Shown: positions 1 through 12,631, counted from the first letter of the stretch. The stretch: DNA of 64,000 bases from Obelidium mucronatum (GCA_025765595.1 JAIVFH010000101.1:54838-118837), one strand, 5' to 3'. Notes: generated by a model not told the origin, from the sequence alone. Translations and numbers: made by a program.

Positions 1-36
1 ACTATTACTTTGAGTGCCTTTTTTAATTTTTAACTG

Positions 37-2788
37 ATGTCACAGGCTTCACAAACAGACCCAGACTCAATACCTTCAGCCACTCGATCACTTCTCTCCT
101 TCCTGACAACAGCAACAACATTCTATCGATCTCTGATACAAAGCGTTGCGGTTTACTGCACGGAATCATTCAACTTGCCATTGAACGTGACAAATTTATT
201 CTTGGAAACGAGGCGGCGGAGTCAATTTGACTATTCAGCCGTAAGGACGCAAGAAACTCATGAATTTATGAAGTTGGTTCAAAGAATTGTCTTCAAAAGT
301 GTAGTGTATTTGGGCGATTTGGGTATGGATGGTCATTTTGAATTCGTGGGGAGTGCTGACAAATTCCGACAAAACCAGAGCGTTACAAGGCAACCTATGA
401 TATTGAAAACAGGAATTTAGGAAAGTGGCGGGATGTGAATTCTATTTATGAATATGCGATGCGGATAGATCCGGAGCAAGGTTGGAACAGCCTTTTCGTT
501 TGACTGGGTATATAAATATTTCTTACTATTAGGAAAACCGCAATCGCAATTAGCAATTGTTGCTACAACATGCAAGAAGCATTTAGATGCGTTGTATTGG
601 TATTCTTTAAGGTTTGTTCCGAGGCGGTTGGATCTATTTGAGGTTTAACAATCAATCAGCATCGCCAATGTTACCCCTCTTCAGCTCGCCAAAGGGAACT
701 TGTTTACATTCCATCAAAAAGTGACTTCACGATTAAAACCTATCACAACGGAGACAGATGTTAAAATGTACTGACTGCTTGGCTTTTTGTACTCTTTTTC
801 TTACCTTTACTTTTTCAGATCCACGTTGGACACATTATCGTCTGCAATCATTCAATTTCATCGCCTCTACTTGTTTCACCCAGATGACTCTCGGATATCG
901 ACAGTCTGGGACCTTGAAACGTATTCAAGCGCCGCAGCATTACAGTCAATTATTTATACCCTTGTAGAAAAGTTTGTTGGGTCAGGTGCAGAGTTGGAGG
1001 CAGAGAATGAAAATGAGGGAATTGTGGATGACATTCCGGTTTCAAAAGAAGTTTCCGAAATACTTCTAAAGATGATCATCGTTTTTATTACTGCATTCAC
1101 AGAGCTGGGCTCTATGTTTGGGGAGAAAGGTGAGAATTGCCTTCTAACTTGGTCCCGCTCACAACTTTTTTTACTCAGACAAAGCACCGCAAGTTCGCCA
1201 AAAGATCCGAGACATGCAGTGCATAATTTTGTCAACTCTTTTTCGAGTCTCATCGACTTGTTTGACCCGACTCAATTCCTACACAACCCAATCTGACACC
1301 AACTCTCCCAATAATGACGAAACATCATTTCTCTTTGCTCCTATGGCAATCCTTTGCTCTTGGGCTTATTCCACTTTTTTGCCGATTACAACCGACTCTG
1401 GGGTTTCTATGGAGCCCTTGGTTGTTCCGTTGCCGAATTCCAGAAATAGCCAGCGAACTTCAGGAGAGAGAAGTGCTCCCTTGAATGTCGTTACTCTCGA
1501 TGTGTTTTCATTGTTTCTGAAGTATACCACTGGGAATGGAGTTTCTGAGATAATGAAACAGCAGTCAAATGTGAGTAGGAACCTTCCTTATGTTTTCAGA
1601 AGACCAAGTAGTAAAGATGGACCATTTCCTCTGGTTTAAAGGCAATTTTCAAGTTTAGTCGAGCCTTGGCGACTCTTAGTACCACCCTTCTCTCATTCGC
1701 TGATGTTGATGGTGATCCAAAAACTCTCCCCGAAGACGTTCCGTTACTTGGGTTCGCACCGCTTAAGCCTTACTTTGTCGAAACTTTGAACGCCAATGGT
1801 CTGAAGCGGGCTTTGGAGCATGGTGTTTCTAGCGATGAAAGTAGCGACGTTGAATATGTGGTTTCACGGTCGAGTCGCGTCTTGGCATTGGCGAAACGCA
1901 TGAGTGAGAGAAAAGAAGTGGACTTTTTCGCATACGAGGACGCAAGTAAAGGGGCCGGCGCGGCATTTACAGTTCGTGACGAAGAAAGCAAGGTATGTAT
2001 TTGGAAATACGTTCGTTTCTTCTCTTTGTTGTTTTATGAACCTGAACTGATTTTTTTTCCAGCGCATCGCTCGTTTAAAAACTGCCAAAACTTTAGCACT
2101 CCAACTTCTCAAAACGCAAATCTCAAATCTTGAAACGGACTTGATTTCTTCCACTTCAATCCCTGTAACAACCACCTATATCCCCGACACTTCAATCTAT
2201 ACCAATCATCTTCCCCTCATCAAAAAACTCCTGATTCCCCGACAAGGAGGGGCGGCTGCAGCTGGGCTCCAAAAACGCATCCTAGTTCCCATGGACGTTG
2301 TGCATCATTTGGATCACTTAAAGAAAGGCAGCGGTGGTGTCCATGCCCGGGCGAGAGAAGCGACTCGGTATTTGGAACAGCGGTTTCGATTCGGAAGCGA
2401 GTACTTGGTCTCCCAACAATCTGGTGAAACTGTGAAAGATGTTCAATACGTCGCACCTGTTTCCGCGCGGGTGCTTGATGGAGCAGAAGAGGAGGAAGAC
2501 GGTTCTTACTACACGACGCCTCCAAAGTACTTGAAAAGCTTTCTTGGGTGCTCAATGTATTTCCGAGGAAAGGGTGTGGAGGTTGAGAGAGAACGTGTGA
2601 AGCGGTTGCAGGAGCTTGGAGTTGACATCGTGACAACATCGGACGTGGATTTGAAGGCATTAGACCATGGAAGGGTTTTTGTTCTCAGTGAAGATGAGGA
2701 GGTGATTGAAGAATGTAGGAGGTGTGGGGTTGCAGTCAAAACTGTGTCTGATTTGAGAAAGAGTGGTGAATATGGGAGACGATGGTGA
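37..2788 (+). CDS. SMG6/EST1-like protein with C-terminal PIN nuclease domain (5' end missing)
   Basis: Multi-exon gene. The first exons resemble the EST1/SMG5-7 TPR region: a stretch ending YLGDL, then after an intron near 325-382 RYKATYDIENR, a helix pattern seen in the 14-3-3-like domain of SMG7/EST1. The last exon (from about 2063, after a long intron with a poly-T acceptor) holds a PIN domain: YIPDTSIYTNHLPLIKKLL, ILVPMDVVHHLDHLKKG, HARAREATRYLEQRF and VFVLSEDEEVIEECRRCG, matching the order of blocks in the SMG6 PIN endonuclease that cuts mRNA in nonsense-mediated decay. The acidic residue of PDTS and the SEDEE block are candidate metal ligands. Relative to SMG7 about 70 N-terminal residues are missing; the sequence before base 51 looks like an intron acceptor, so the true start is probably upstream of the window. 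The junction near 1580-1660 could not be resolved. Confidence 0.72.
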
Positions 2789-3350
2789 ATGTTTGGATGT
2801 AGAAAAATGTATTGCGCTCCACTTCTTCAGCCTGCTTATTTCTTCAGTTTTAACTTACGTGATGATAAAAAAAGAAGAAATTTACTTTTACAGTAGCATC
2901 TTTTTCGTTTATTTTGTCAGTTTGGTACATGGACTGTTGGTTTCTACACTACACAACCGTCCGAATGCGACCAACGCATACCTGTGCCACCCGGCTTTCT
3001 CATGCCGCACCGCCCCATTTTGGGGCAGCTTGTCGGGCTTGACGATTGATGTTGTGCAGTCAGCTGATAAACACGGTTTGTCTAACGCAACCACTCTGCG
3101 TTCTGCAACTTCCAAAAAAAAAAACTGGGCGCTAAATGCTTTACCCAAAATACTCTTGAGGTTGTTGTAGAGGGACTTTGTTGGGAAAAAAACACTTTCT
3201 GATTCGTGCGTGGCTGTTGGGTGCACAGTGCGGCCGCCTTCTCACTGAACATCACTCGACCTAGCCCTGAGACTTGGCCTTATCAACGTTCTGAGCTTAG
3301 TTGTCCAATGATCTAAAAAAGTTTTGCGAATAACCTGAGGCCTCATAAAC
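2789..3350. other. intergenic, no gene seen
   Basis: Between the SMG6-like stop and the ceramidase start. Open frames on both strands (for example minus 2909-3226) lack splice support and family resemblance. The gene ends in AT-rich DNA; the last 60 bases before 3351 form the ceramidase promoter and leader, with no clear TATA box. Confidence 0.5.
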
Positions 3351-4301
3351 ATGAATTACAACCTGACTGGAACAGAAGGATTCTGGAGGTACAAAATTAC
3401 ATTCTGGCGTTCCTGAATTTTAGCTGAGAGCTGAGCAGTCCAGTAACAAGCACCAAGGACTGGTGTGAAGAAAACTACGCGATATCCCCATACATAGTCG
3501 AATTTTTCAACTCAATCTCATGTATTGGATACATCTTTGGAATGTTGGCCGGGCTTTGGTCAATTCGAGGTGGTGCGGTAGACAGTGCTTATATTGTTGG
3601 GTTCTGCAGTATTGGGATCATGGGGCTTGGATCTTTTATGTTCCATGCATCTCTGAAATACGAAATGCAGTTAATGGATGAGATCCCTATGCTCTTGGTG
3701 AGAATATCGATACATTTTTAAAGCGAACTTCTTACCCTTTCGTCATTGAAAATAGAGTGTTTGCATCCAGCTGTATACCACCTTGATGATCCGTCCAATG
3801 GATCGACAAACAGCCACATGGATTCATACGATTCTCGTCTTGTACTTCGCCGTTGCGGTCGTATGTCATGTATTGGTCACAGCCCCAGAAGTATTTGCTG
3901 GACTGTTTGCAATTATTCCAGTGCTATTTGTCCTCTATGCACCGTTTCAAACGCGGGCTTTCTTGAGAGATCCACTGCTTATGACCCACAAAAGAAATTT
4001 GTGGCAATTGTATGGACTCATTTGTGCAGTCTTTGTGATTGCGGTTTCAGTCTGGAGTTTGGATAATCATTTGTGCTTCAAGTTACAAGAGGCTCGTCGC
4101 CATATCGGATATCCAATCGGTATTGTAACGGAGCTTCACATGTGGTGGCACTTTTTGACCGCCCTGGCGGCCTATTGCACAAGTTTGAGGGCGATGTACA
4201 TGAGACTCCTGATTGAAGGTTACAGTGTGAATTTAAGGTGGATTTTTATATTTCCTTGGTTGACGAAGGTTGAACAAAAGTATGATAATGATCAAGTTTA
4301 A
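3351..4301 (+). CDS. alkaline ceramidase (ACER/YDC1/YPC1 family)
   Basis: Integral membrane amidase that hydrolyses ceramide to sphingoid base and fatty acid in the ER or Golgi. Three exons with introns 3389-3438 and 3698-3755; joining them gives GFWSPVTSTKDWCEENY at the N terminus, the hallmark of the family (calcium-binding DWCEENY). The second block GSFMFHASLKYEMQLMDE contains the conserved S-x3-H and D-E of the zinc-dependent active site, and the C-terminal block ELHMWWHFLTALAAY supplies the H-x3-H zinc ligands. Several hydrophobic segments between (for example HTILVLYFAVAVVCHVLV) fit the seven-helix fold. The length of about 280 residues is normal and all active-site residues are present, so it should be active. 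Confidence 0.93.
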
Positions 4302-4345
4302 ATGAAAGAATATCAACTGCTTCTTTATTGTGGTCTATCTCTATA

Positions 4346-7300
4346 TTATAGTCTTCGTATCCCCAAGAATCCATGTCCCACAAGCTCTTTCTTCCCACCG
4401 TGGTAATGAAGAGCGACAGTGGACTTTGCCGGAAGAGAGAGAAAATCCTAGATGTTTATGTATTAAGAAAGAGCTCCAAAAAAAGTCAGGCAAAACACTC
4501 ACAATCAAACTCAACCCCGTTACAGTTCCTGGCCTAACATCTCCATCCCCATTCCTCACAAACCCACTCGAATGATGTACAACATACGCTGGCGAGTTCA
4601 ACGCACTCATGACACTCTCTCCATTCACTACCACCTGCACACTCGGTTTCCAACTCACATCGAAAAAGGCAAACGAAATTTCGTAGAACCCAGCCTCTTG
4701 AACCCGGATACAAGTCACATCCTTTTCCCATTTGAAGTTCATGGGGTCTGTGTTTGTGGATTGAAGGTTCCAAGGGATGGAGGAGCCTAGTTTGAGGGTG
4801 CTGCTTGTCCAGAGCCAGTGGCCGCATCGGTAGAAGGGCTGGCGGACGGCGGTTTGGTACGCGGTTTTACAGGCGCTCAAGTCTGCGCAGAGGAGGTATA
4901 GCTTTTCGTCAAATTCTCGTGTGAGTGAGGAGATTAGGGTTTGGAGTGGTTTGTTTGCTTGCATGGAGGCGGGGGTTCCCATGGTTGTTCCCGTTTGGTC
5001 GAGCATTTGTTCTGAGAGCGACAGTTTTACGTGATCTAGAATGTCTTCTTTGAGTTCAGATATTAGGCTGGATGGGATTTTTGAGGCTGGGGATGTGGTT
5101 GCTTGTTCTAATTGTTGCATCCATCTGTGTTCCAAAACGTCCAAGGTTTCATGAAGCTGCGCCAATGAAACTGAGTTTGACTCACGTCGTTGCGGATGGA
5201 ATACTGAAGTTGTGGGGGCCTTTTGAGGCTGCTTCAGCTGCTCATGCACAATATCAGTTTTGAAGTTATGCAGCCGGACTTCGACCTGTTTCTTGAGTTC
5301 GTCAAAAAGATCTCGCTTAATCTGATCCATGTCCTTTTCGCTTAGTTTCCTGGTTGTTTCTTTGTTGCTTAATTTTTCGTACATTCGCTTGAGCTCGTCT
5401 CGCGTCGCTAAATGCCGCATGAGTTCTTCCAAAACCACAGTATCCACCTTCCCGTTGACAGTTTTAAGGACTTTCTCTATTTTAGCTGCAAAATTCTTCT
5501 CCAGTACTTCGCGAATTTGGCCATCCCCTTCAGCACCATTCTTGTTTGTGGTTCCTTTGACCGCTGATCTCAAATTTTCCATCGCTACCAGCTGAAAGTC
5601 AAATCTCCCTTGTAATACTTTAATGCTCTCTTGGGACTCATCGAGTTGAGACTGCAGCCGTCGATTCGATGTTTCAAGTGTCCGAACTGTCGATTGGAGG
5701 TCTTCAAGTAATTCCTTGGTCGCGATTTGATGCTGTTGAGAGTTGCGCTGATAATTTCTCTGCCTTTTGATTCAAGATTTGGAATGGTTGAGTGCAGCAG
5801 ATTTGTGAGAATAGGGTGTTGATTGTCGTGTATACTATTGCCTGGATGCTGAAATTTAGGATCGTTAATATCAATGAGTGTGAAAATATATAATAATGGG
5901 ATCTTTACCAAGCTTTGGAGAAGATGTATTCTCACCCCCGCGACCAGCCACCAACATCCTTGCCTCCATTTGCAGCATTTTTGCATCCAAACCATCCATT
6001 CTAGATTCAAACATTTTCAAGCGTGACTTAACAATTTTCTCAGTGTCGAATTTGTGAATAGCTGTTTCGGCTAGATCCCTGGATTCAAGTTCTTGGATTC
6101 TCGACATGAGACGATCGACTTTCTCAGAAAGCGACGCAATTAGGGAGGACTCAGATGTCCCCAATACACTTCTTTGAGCTGTTGATGAAGATGATTTGGA
6201 GCGTTGTGGGGGCTGTTGTTGCTGGTGTTTGGAGGTGTGTTTTCGTTGTGAAGTTGATGCGTTTTCAGATTGCTGCAGTTTTCGTGTCGGTGACGAGTTT
6301 TTAGATGGAGAGGTAGACGACGCGTGTTGTCGATTTGCTGATGGAGCACGGACAATAGGAGACATGGATGGGGCAGACATGTCATGGTTTCCAGATAGTT
6401 CACTTTCATGCATGACAGCATCATCAAGTTCCGCTTCATCGTGAGAATGTTCATTGTTACTTGATGAAGAATTTCTCTTACGGTGATGATGGTGGCGGTG
6501 CTGCTGCTGCTGCTGTTTGGTATCCACAAAAGCGGTTGAGTTTGTTGGCAACAGGTTTTCTCTAGAGATGATGGCTTGCGACACAGCATTGTTGACAATT
6601 TGATGCATTTTTTTCTCGAAAGCTCCTCCATCGCCTTGTACTCGCATGTGGTTGTTGCTGGTATTGTTTACTGGCAGTTTGATTTGTAGTTGTAGAATCT
6701 GTATGTCGTTCAAATGGCCGCAGTTGGCGACGCCTGGCTGGACGAAAAACTTTCCTTTCCAGTCGTGCCTCTGATATCGCCGTACACACTTTGAGGGGTG
6801 AAGCTAGGTATCGGATATTCATTGTTGGACTGCTGAGGGTGTGGGCGATGGGCAAAGGGTTCTTGATATCTGTAGAATTGGTCAACGCTTTTACTACGGA
6901 ATGGGGTATTAGATGACTGTCTCCATTGATTTCTGGTGGTTTCGTCAGATAGTGGAGACCGCAAAGAGTCCACACCGCTGACAGCTAAAACGAAAATGGC
7001 GTCAGCAACGCGATTAAATCAAATACAAAATTGAATAAATATCGAACCTTCTTTAAGAGCCTGAACAGCGCGTGTTTGATCAGTCATTGCGGCCATAACA
7101 TCCGTGATTGGCGTTGGAGTTGGAGTTCGCCTGGCTGCAGAATTCAGTTGAGGCAGCGATGAAGAAAATCTCGGAGAAGAAAGGGTTGTTTGTTGCTGCT
7201 GGAGCAGGTAATTCCTCGTGACTGGCGAAGGAGGCCTCTTCGAGCTCGGAGTTTGTTCATTGTTTATCGTCTGAAAGACGAAGTTGCTAGACTGTTCGCC

Positions 7301-7615
7301 TGGACCAGAGTCGCTGAAGATCCGATTGTTGTCCGAAGCTGCTTGAGTTGAGTCCAGCGGAGGAGCCGAGGAAGTTGGGTGGTTGTTTGCAGTGTTTTGC
7401 ATTGAGGTTGTGCTAAAGAGAGACGCGGTGGAAAGCGCTGGTCTTTGCTTCCAGAGGAATCGAGCATCAAAGGTGTCGTTCGAATGTTGGCTTTCGTTTG
7501 AGGGAAAGTCCATTGGCGCTTTGGGTTTCAAATGGTGACAAATTTGTTGATTTGTTTTGCGTTGTGTCGAATGATTCTTGTCCGAGATTAAATCAACACA
7601 GCCGCATGCTTTCAT
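4346..7615 (-). CDS. long coiled-coil protein with C-terminal C1q/TNF-like domain
   Basis: Minus-strand multi-exon gene. The N-terminal third is disordered and Ser/Gln/His-rich (a poly-Gln/His run near 6490-6510); the middle is coiled coil (LLEDLQSTVRTLETSNRRLQ near 5640-5740; KIEKVLKTVNGKVD; LKRMYEKLSNKE). The C terminus resembles a C1q/TNF jelly roll: GFYEISFAFFDV, VQVVVNG, then after removal of an intron at about 4462-4516 (GTGAGT to CATCTAG) DFLSLPAKSTVALHYHGG and GHGFLGIRRL, stop at 4346-4348. That splice replaces an otherwise unlike tail and is good support. Further introns lie near 5753-5908, 6770-6830 and 6986-7046. Start at 7615 or 7510. The domain name is inferred from pattern only; function unknown. 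It shares a 115-base upstream region with the ABC transporter. Confidence 0.6.
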
Positions 7616-7730
7616 GCGATAAATATTTAAATAGTTTGGCAATAATTTCGTGTTTTTGGCTGGACTGGGAAACCGGCAGGTGTTCCTGACAATTCTTGTG
7701 AAAAAAACAGATCTTGAGTCTTGGTCGGCT
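7616..7730. promoter_or_regulatory. short divergent promoter region
   Basis: The coiled-coil gene (minus, start 7615 or 7510) and the ABC transporter gene (plus, start 7731) diverge from about 115 bases, so they probably share promoter elements. An AT-rich stretch (ataaatatttaaatag, 7619-7634) is the best TATA-like candidate. Inferred from layout only. Confidence 0.35.
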
Positions 7731-10700
7731 ATGTCTTCAGAATCAACGACTCGAAAGAGTAATCAATTCAGAGCATTGTCGCGAAAAGCATTGTCCTTTC
7801 AGAAAAGGCAGTGGTTTACAAATGTCTGCTGTATATGGTTAGAGAAAACTATGCCACACACATTCACACTAACTTTTGCATCAAAGTCTATGCCCTCTTA
7901 TGATGGTTGCTATTTCTGCTGTATTGGGAACAGTGATCAATCGGCTGATCGCCAAAAGTACGCCTGTTGAATGTAAGGAAGCACGGCACAGCAAGTGCTC
8001 ATTCCCCCCTCACTAAATGCGCAAGAATACAGTCATTCTGTACTGTGGAAACAACAACTCTCTCAACTCTGTGGGATTTCCAATCTACGACGCGTCCGAT
8101 CCACGCGTGTTTGGCGCCAATGTTCCGAATGGAAAAAGCACAAACTTCCTGACTTACATCAACATCAACTTGAACGGCGGCCGAAACTCGTTTGCCGGCG
8201 CCAGTCCGAATCACCAATGCTCTTACTGGTTTGGCCAAAACTATCCAGCCCTCTCGCCAATCTACGAGAAGAATGCAAACCTGACTGGCTTTGCCAAAAT
8301 GGATACGTAAGTGCAAGAGACACATGACCAAACCACAACTATTGTGCAATTTAACACCAAACCCAGCACTTACTCGTCGCCTCCCGACGGCGGCTGGGCT
8401 GGAGCCCTCCAGACACTGTTGGCCCAAAAGTCTCCCGATGCTGGCACAATGCAGCAACAGCTGTCAATAATGCAATCGAATGCTTGGATTCTTGCAGCTG
8501 CGCAGCCATCTCTCGTGAGCTTTCTCGGTGCCCGGCCTCAAACTCCACCGCTGGACTTCGTTGCCGCCCAACAGGTTGCGGCTTCTTCTGCTCTGCAGCC
8601 TTTCTTAAACTTCACAACTGTGAATTCTTCATCGTTAAATGGCTATTTTGGACTTCTGGGATCCATTGAAGGCCGCTTGTTTATCAACGCGTCGGCTGGA
8701 AATCTCGCCACGTTCAACAGAGTCCCGTATGCTCTCCCGGTGGCAACATCTTCTGATTTAGACTTGGATGACGCATTATCGGGCTACATTAACCAAGTCA
8801 TTGCTGGTCTGGCAAGACTGGATAAATCCGTATTAGGTGCAAACGATCCTGCGATCCAGGACTTGCTGAAGTTCTACAGCAATGCCCAACAAGTCACTCA
8901 AGCAATGCCTTATGGTGCTCTCTATTTGGAGGAATTTGATCCTTTGAATCTGTTGGTGGGTGCTTTTGCCGATTTTTTTAGAGCGCCGAAGACTTCATAC
9001 ATTTGGCCAAAAGCGTTCTCTAAAACATCCAACCCCTAACATTAAGGCACGTCCCATTTTGCATTTCGGAAGCGACGCACGTATTTCAAACTCTGGGAAC
9101 TTTCCTACTGCTGGAAAACGTTTAATTACAATGATTTCTCAGTTGGATCAAGTTTTTTTACGTGGTTTATTAGGTTCAGAGTTTTCTGGTGCTACTATTA
9201 CTCAGGGCATCAGGGCTTTTCCACAACAAGGTGCTTTTTTTAAATCCTGCAGCCGAAGGCGGAAGGCTTAGTTCCCGAAGGTGGAATCGCTGGAGGTGAT
9301 ATCCCACAGTGGTTGTTAAACGCCGAAGGCGTGACTCCATTTGATCACCTTTCCGCGCGCCTTTGGCGCGATTCCATTCTGCTGACGAAACTTTGTATCG
9401 AGCGAGTGACCAGCAGGAATTTAATTTCGCACATGCCTCGAAAAATAGCGCAATCATCTATCCACACCCTCCATACAGTTATCAACTTCTAACTCGAAAC
9501 CTGCAATATCAAAACAAATAGTCAGTACAGAACTGGTGCTACCTTTCGGAGGCCTTATTGGAAGAATCTTGTACCCTTTTGGAGTATCGTTTTTACTTCC
9601 AATCTTCACAATCATGTTGGTAAAGAGAAGGAGGAACGAATGTAAGTCATATTTATTCAGTAAATACTTAATGATTTATGCCATTATAACCCAGTTTCAT
9701 CATGATGAAATTGAATGGCTTAAAAAGCTGGACGTATTACCTCAGTCATTATGTCACGTTTTACATTCTGTACACGTTTTCAGCAGCAATCTTTTTGATT
9801 GTGGGTGTCAAATCAAACTTGACCTTCTTCAGTCAAACACAAGTGGGAGTTTTGATTCTCTTGTTTTTCGTTTGGGGACATGTTCAGATTGTATTGGCGT
9901 TTCTGTTCAGTACACTGTTTTCTAGGAGTCGAATCGCTTTGGGTAAGTAGCTGATAAAAAAATTCGCTCATTTTTCGTAATTTAACTTCCATTACCCATC
10001 CAGTTTTGGTGTTCCTTATAGTTTTAGTTGGTGTGATTGTGTCATTGGTGGCTGAACGCCTCTTTAGCAATACAACAGCACCAGCAGGGTTCTTTATCTG
10101 GCCCCCATTCGCGTTTTACCGGGCTTTGACTTTGATTAACAAAGCAAGCTATTCACCAGGCGTTCGGGTAATATCAACAACAAAAGGGGTATTCCAATTT
10201 TTAGATTTTAAGCCTAAAAAAAAACCCACACAGCCATACAAAATATCAATGTTGACTCAAGGAGATGAAGTTCGAACATGCATTTCTTTTCTTGCGGGGG
10301 AAATATTCGTCTATGGCGCCGTGGCAATGTACTTGTCTTTTGTTATCCCAACAGAGTTTGGGAAAGCGTTGGATTGGCATTTCCCAATTACTCTGCCGAT
10401 TGCAAAGTATCAGAAAATGCAACGCCGGAAACTCAATAACGGAATTGTAAGATTCATTTTTTTTTTGCGACTCTACTCGCACGCAATCTTTTTTCACAGT
10501 CAAGGTTTAAACAATCGAAACGAAAGGACCCACTATCAGAAACCCAACTCGCACAAGCAATGAACCTGGATGAATCTGAAACGCAGTTTGAGGATGCAGA
10601 TGTCAAGGAGGAAAAGGCGAGAATCGAAAAGGGCGAGTTCCCAAAAGACAGTCCTTTGGTTCTTTCGCATATGCGAAAAGTGTACCCAAGTCGAGGTGGA

Positions 10701-11020
10701 TTGAGGCCTAAATTCGCAGTCAAGGATGTTTCTTTTGCAGCAGATTTGGGAACGGTGTTTGGACTTCTGGGGTAAAAAAAAAACAACAACAAGGACAACT
10801 CATATTCTTAAGAAATTTTTACAGACCAAATGGAGCAGGAAAGACAACTTTGATAAGTATTTTGACGGGGTTATATCCAGCCAGTTTTGGAAACGCTATT
10901 CTGGCGGGATATGATATCCGTAGCGACGCTTCAGATATCTGCCAGGTCATGGGAATATGCCCCCAATTCGATATTTTATGGGAAGACTTGACAGTGGAGG
11001 AGCATCTTTATTTTTATGTA

Positions 11021-11051
<31 letters not shown>

Positions 11052-11949
11052 GTAAGCTGCCTGTTTTATTGACTCCCACGTTTCGTACAATTTATAAGGC
11101 TCGGCTTAAAGGCGCTGACTCCACAAATGAACGCGAATACGTGACAAAAGCACTGGAGAACGTTTCTTTAGGTAGCTTGGGCAGCAGGTTGACAAAGAGA
11201 CTGAGTGGTGGGGAAAAGAGACGGCTGTCGATCGCGATTGCCTTGATTGGGACTCCGAAAGTTGTGTTTCTGGATGAACCAACGGTATAGAACAAGCGAG
11301 ATCATTTTTATTTTCACAATTGAAACTTGGCTTCTTCTCATTCCTTTGGGCAGACTGGACTCGATCCCGAAGTACGCCGGTTGATTTGGAATATTGTGCA
11401 AACGGCAAAAGAAGGGAAGACTGTGGTTTTGGTAAACGACAATTGAGATGCAAGTGCCTAATTTTATTAAATTGATATTTTTTTAATATTTGGCTCAGAC
11501 AACGCATTCAATGGAAGAAGCAGAAGCTTTGTGTAGTCGTATTGGAATCATGGCGAAAGGAACGCTTCGTTGTATTGCGAATTCCTTACGCCTAAAGGAG
11601 CTGTATGGGTCTGGTTTCCGTGTCTACTTTAACACCAACCCCGAAGACATGGTACGCGCATGTGGTTGGGTAGAAACTTTGTTGCCAGCAGGGTTCAAGA
11701 AGATTGATTCATTTGCAACAATGTAAGTACAGTCTTCCCAAGCTAAAAAAGAAGCCATGTTGTTTGTTTAATTTCGTTAAAAGGACATCATACGAGTTTC
11801 CTTCCGCGTCGAATATCATATCAAATATCTTTGAGAAAATGGAATTGGGAAAGTCGCCACATGGGATTCTGGATTGGGGCATCTCGCAAACATCATTGGA
11901 AGATGTGTTTGTGAAGATTATATCAGACGACGATGCGAATGCAGATTAA
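7731..11949 (+). CDS. ABCA-type (ATH/plant ABCA-like) half transporter
   Basis: ATP-driven membrane transporter with one membrane region and one nucleotide-binding domain. The N terminus (QFRALSRKALSFQKRQW, then a helix MMVAISAVLGTVINRLI after an intron at 7827-7870) is typical of the subfamily. The ABC2 membrane region follows from about 9540: GGLIGRILYPFGVSFLLPIF, MMKLNGLKSWTYYLSHYV, LVFLIVLVGVIVSLVAERLF. The ATPase has Walker A GPNGAGKTT (split by an intron at about 10771-10824), signature LSGGEKRRLSIA, Walker B VVFLDEPTTGLDP and H-loop TTHSMEEAEALC; all are intact. At least ten introns. One intron (about 9229-9400) is unusually long and filled with GC-rich hairpins; another (from 11019) begins with a run of about 30 T. 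Single ATPase and about 1,100 residues suggest a half transporter; the lipid substrate is unknown. Confidence 0.88.
9239..9372. repeat. GC-rich mini-hairpin cluster inside an ABC transporter intron
   Basis: The intron holds several short perfect or near-perfect palindromes: CGCCgaaGGCG (9320-9330), gCCGaagGCGG near 9242, CCCgaaGG near 9273 and CGCGCCtttGGCGCG (9357-9371). Their GC content and GAA/TTT loops stand out against the surrounding AT-rich intron. They look like GC-cluster or double-hairpin insertions as known from fungal organelle genomes, but this locus is nuclear by gene content. Confidence 0.5.
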
Positions 11950-12268
11950 TTAAAACGAATAAAGGAGTATGCTGAATGCTTTTTTTTTTCGTTCTAACCC
12001 TTGTCAAACCTGCCCAATGGCCGTTGCGGGATACGCCAGAAGGCCCACCACGGGTCTCGATTGGGGTATCTTTGGAGGAGATGTCAAAAGAAAGCCCAAA
12101 GCAATTAATATTTCAGATGATTTTGGCTCGCGGGGCTTTTATACAATTTCAAAAAATGATCCCATTGTCCAACCTCATTGTCCCACTCCCAAAATAATAT
12201 GAGAGCAAGCAAGTGGTTTCAGTTCTCTTGATTCTAAACATAAATAGTGCTGTTTCCGGACTGTCGTA
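11950..12268 (+). other. ABC transporter 3' flank with unexplained open frames
   Basis: Two overlapping plus-strand open frames (11969-12202 and 11976-12197) follow the transporter stop. One has a gene-like composition (for example GPPRVSIGVSLEEMS), but neither has a convincing start, partner exon or family. This could be a leftover exon of the CBM-like frame downstream. Confidence 0.25.
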
Positions 12269-12551
12269 ACGTGGTTCAAAGGGGCAAAAAGCCCCGCCTG
12301 CGCCACAAGCCCAAATGAGTCCCCCACAAGGAGTTTCTCAATCTGCAAGCAATGTGGCCACCTTTGCCTCGGCGACTCTTTTCCCCGATATCGCAACATC
12401 GGCTTTACCATTGCAGTCTTATGTTTGCAATGGCATTTCTTTATTTCAAGCTGGTTATTTGAGTGATGGACAACCTGGATGGGTTTTGCTGGATACTTGT
12501 GTGGATGGAACGCGTTGCGTTGTGAATCTTCCTTTTGTTGGATGCCAATGA
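12269..12551 (+). CDS. small CBM19-like cysteine-patterned frame (possible fragment)
   Basis: Open from 12269; first ATG at 12315. A proline/alanine-rich linker (APPAPQAQMSPPQG) leads into YVCNGISLFQAGYLSDG, then WVLLDTC, DGTRC and VGCQ at the stop. The spacing CNG...W...C-x4-GT/DGT-x-C...C resembles chitin-binding module family 19, although the second cysteine of that module is not evident. A linker in front suggests it was, or is, attached to an upstream domain that I cannot find. Its position beside two GH20-like genes fits chitin-related work. May be a gene fragment. Confidence 0.35.
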
Positions 12552-12631
12552 TATAAATTATAATGTCAGATTGATTCCGCTTTATATACTTTCTTTAAAC
12601 ATGGATTTGATTTACCAAAATATGAGAAGAA

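Noticed and set aside
954..1253. Minus-strand frame in the SMG6-like gene
   Set aside because: Antisense of the TPR-region exon.
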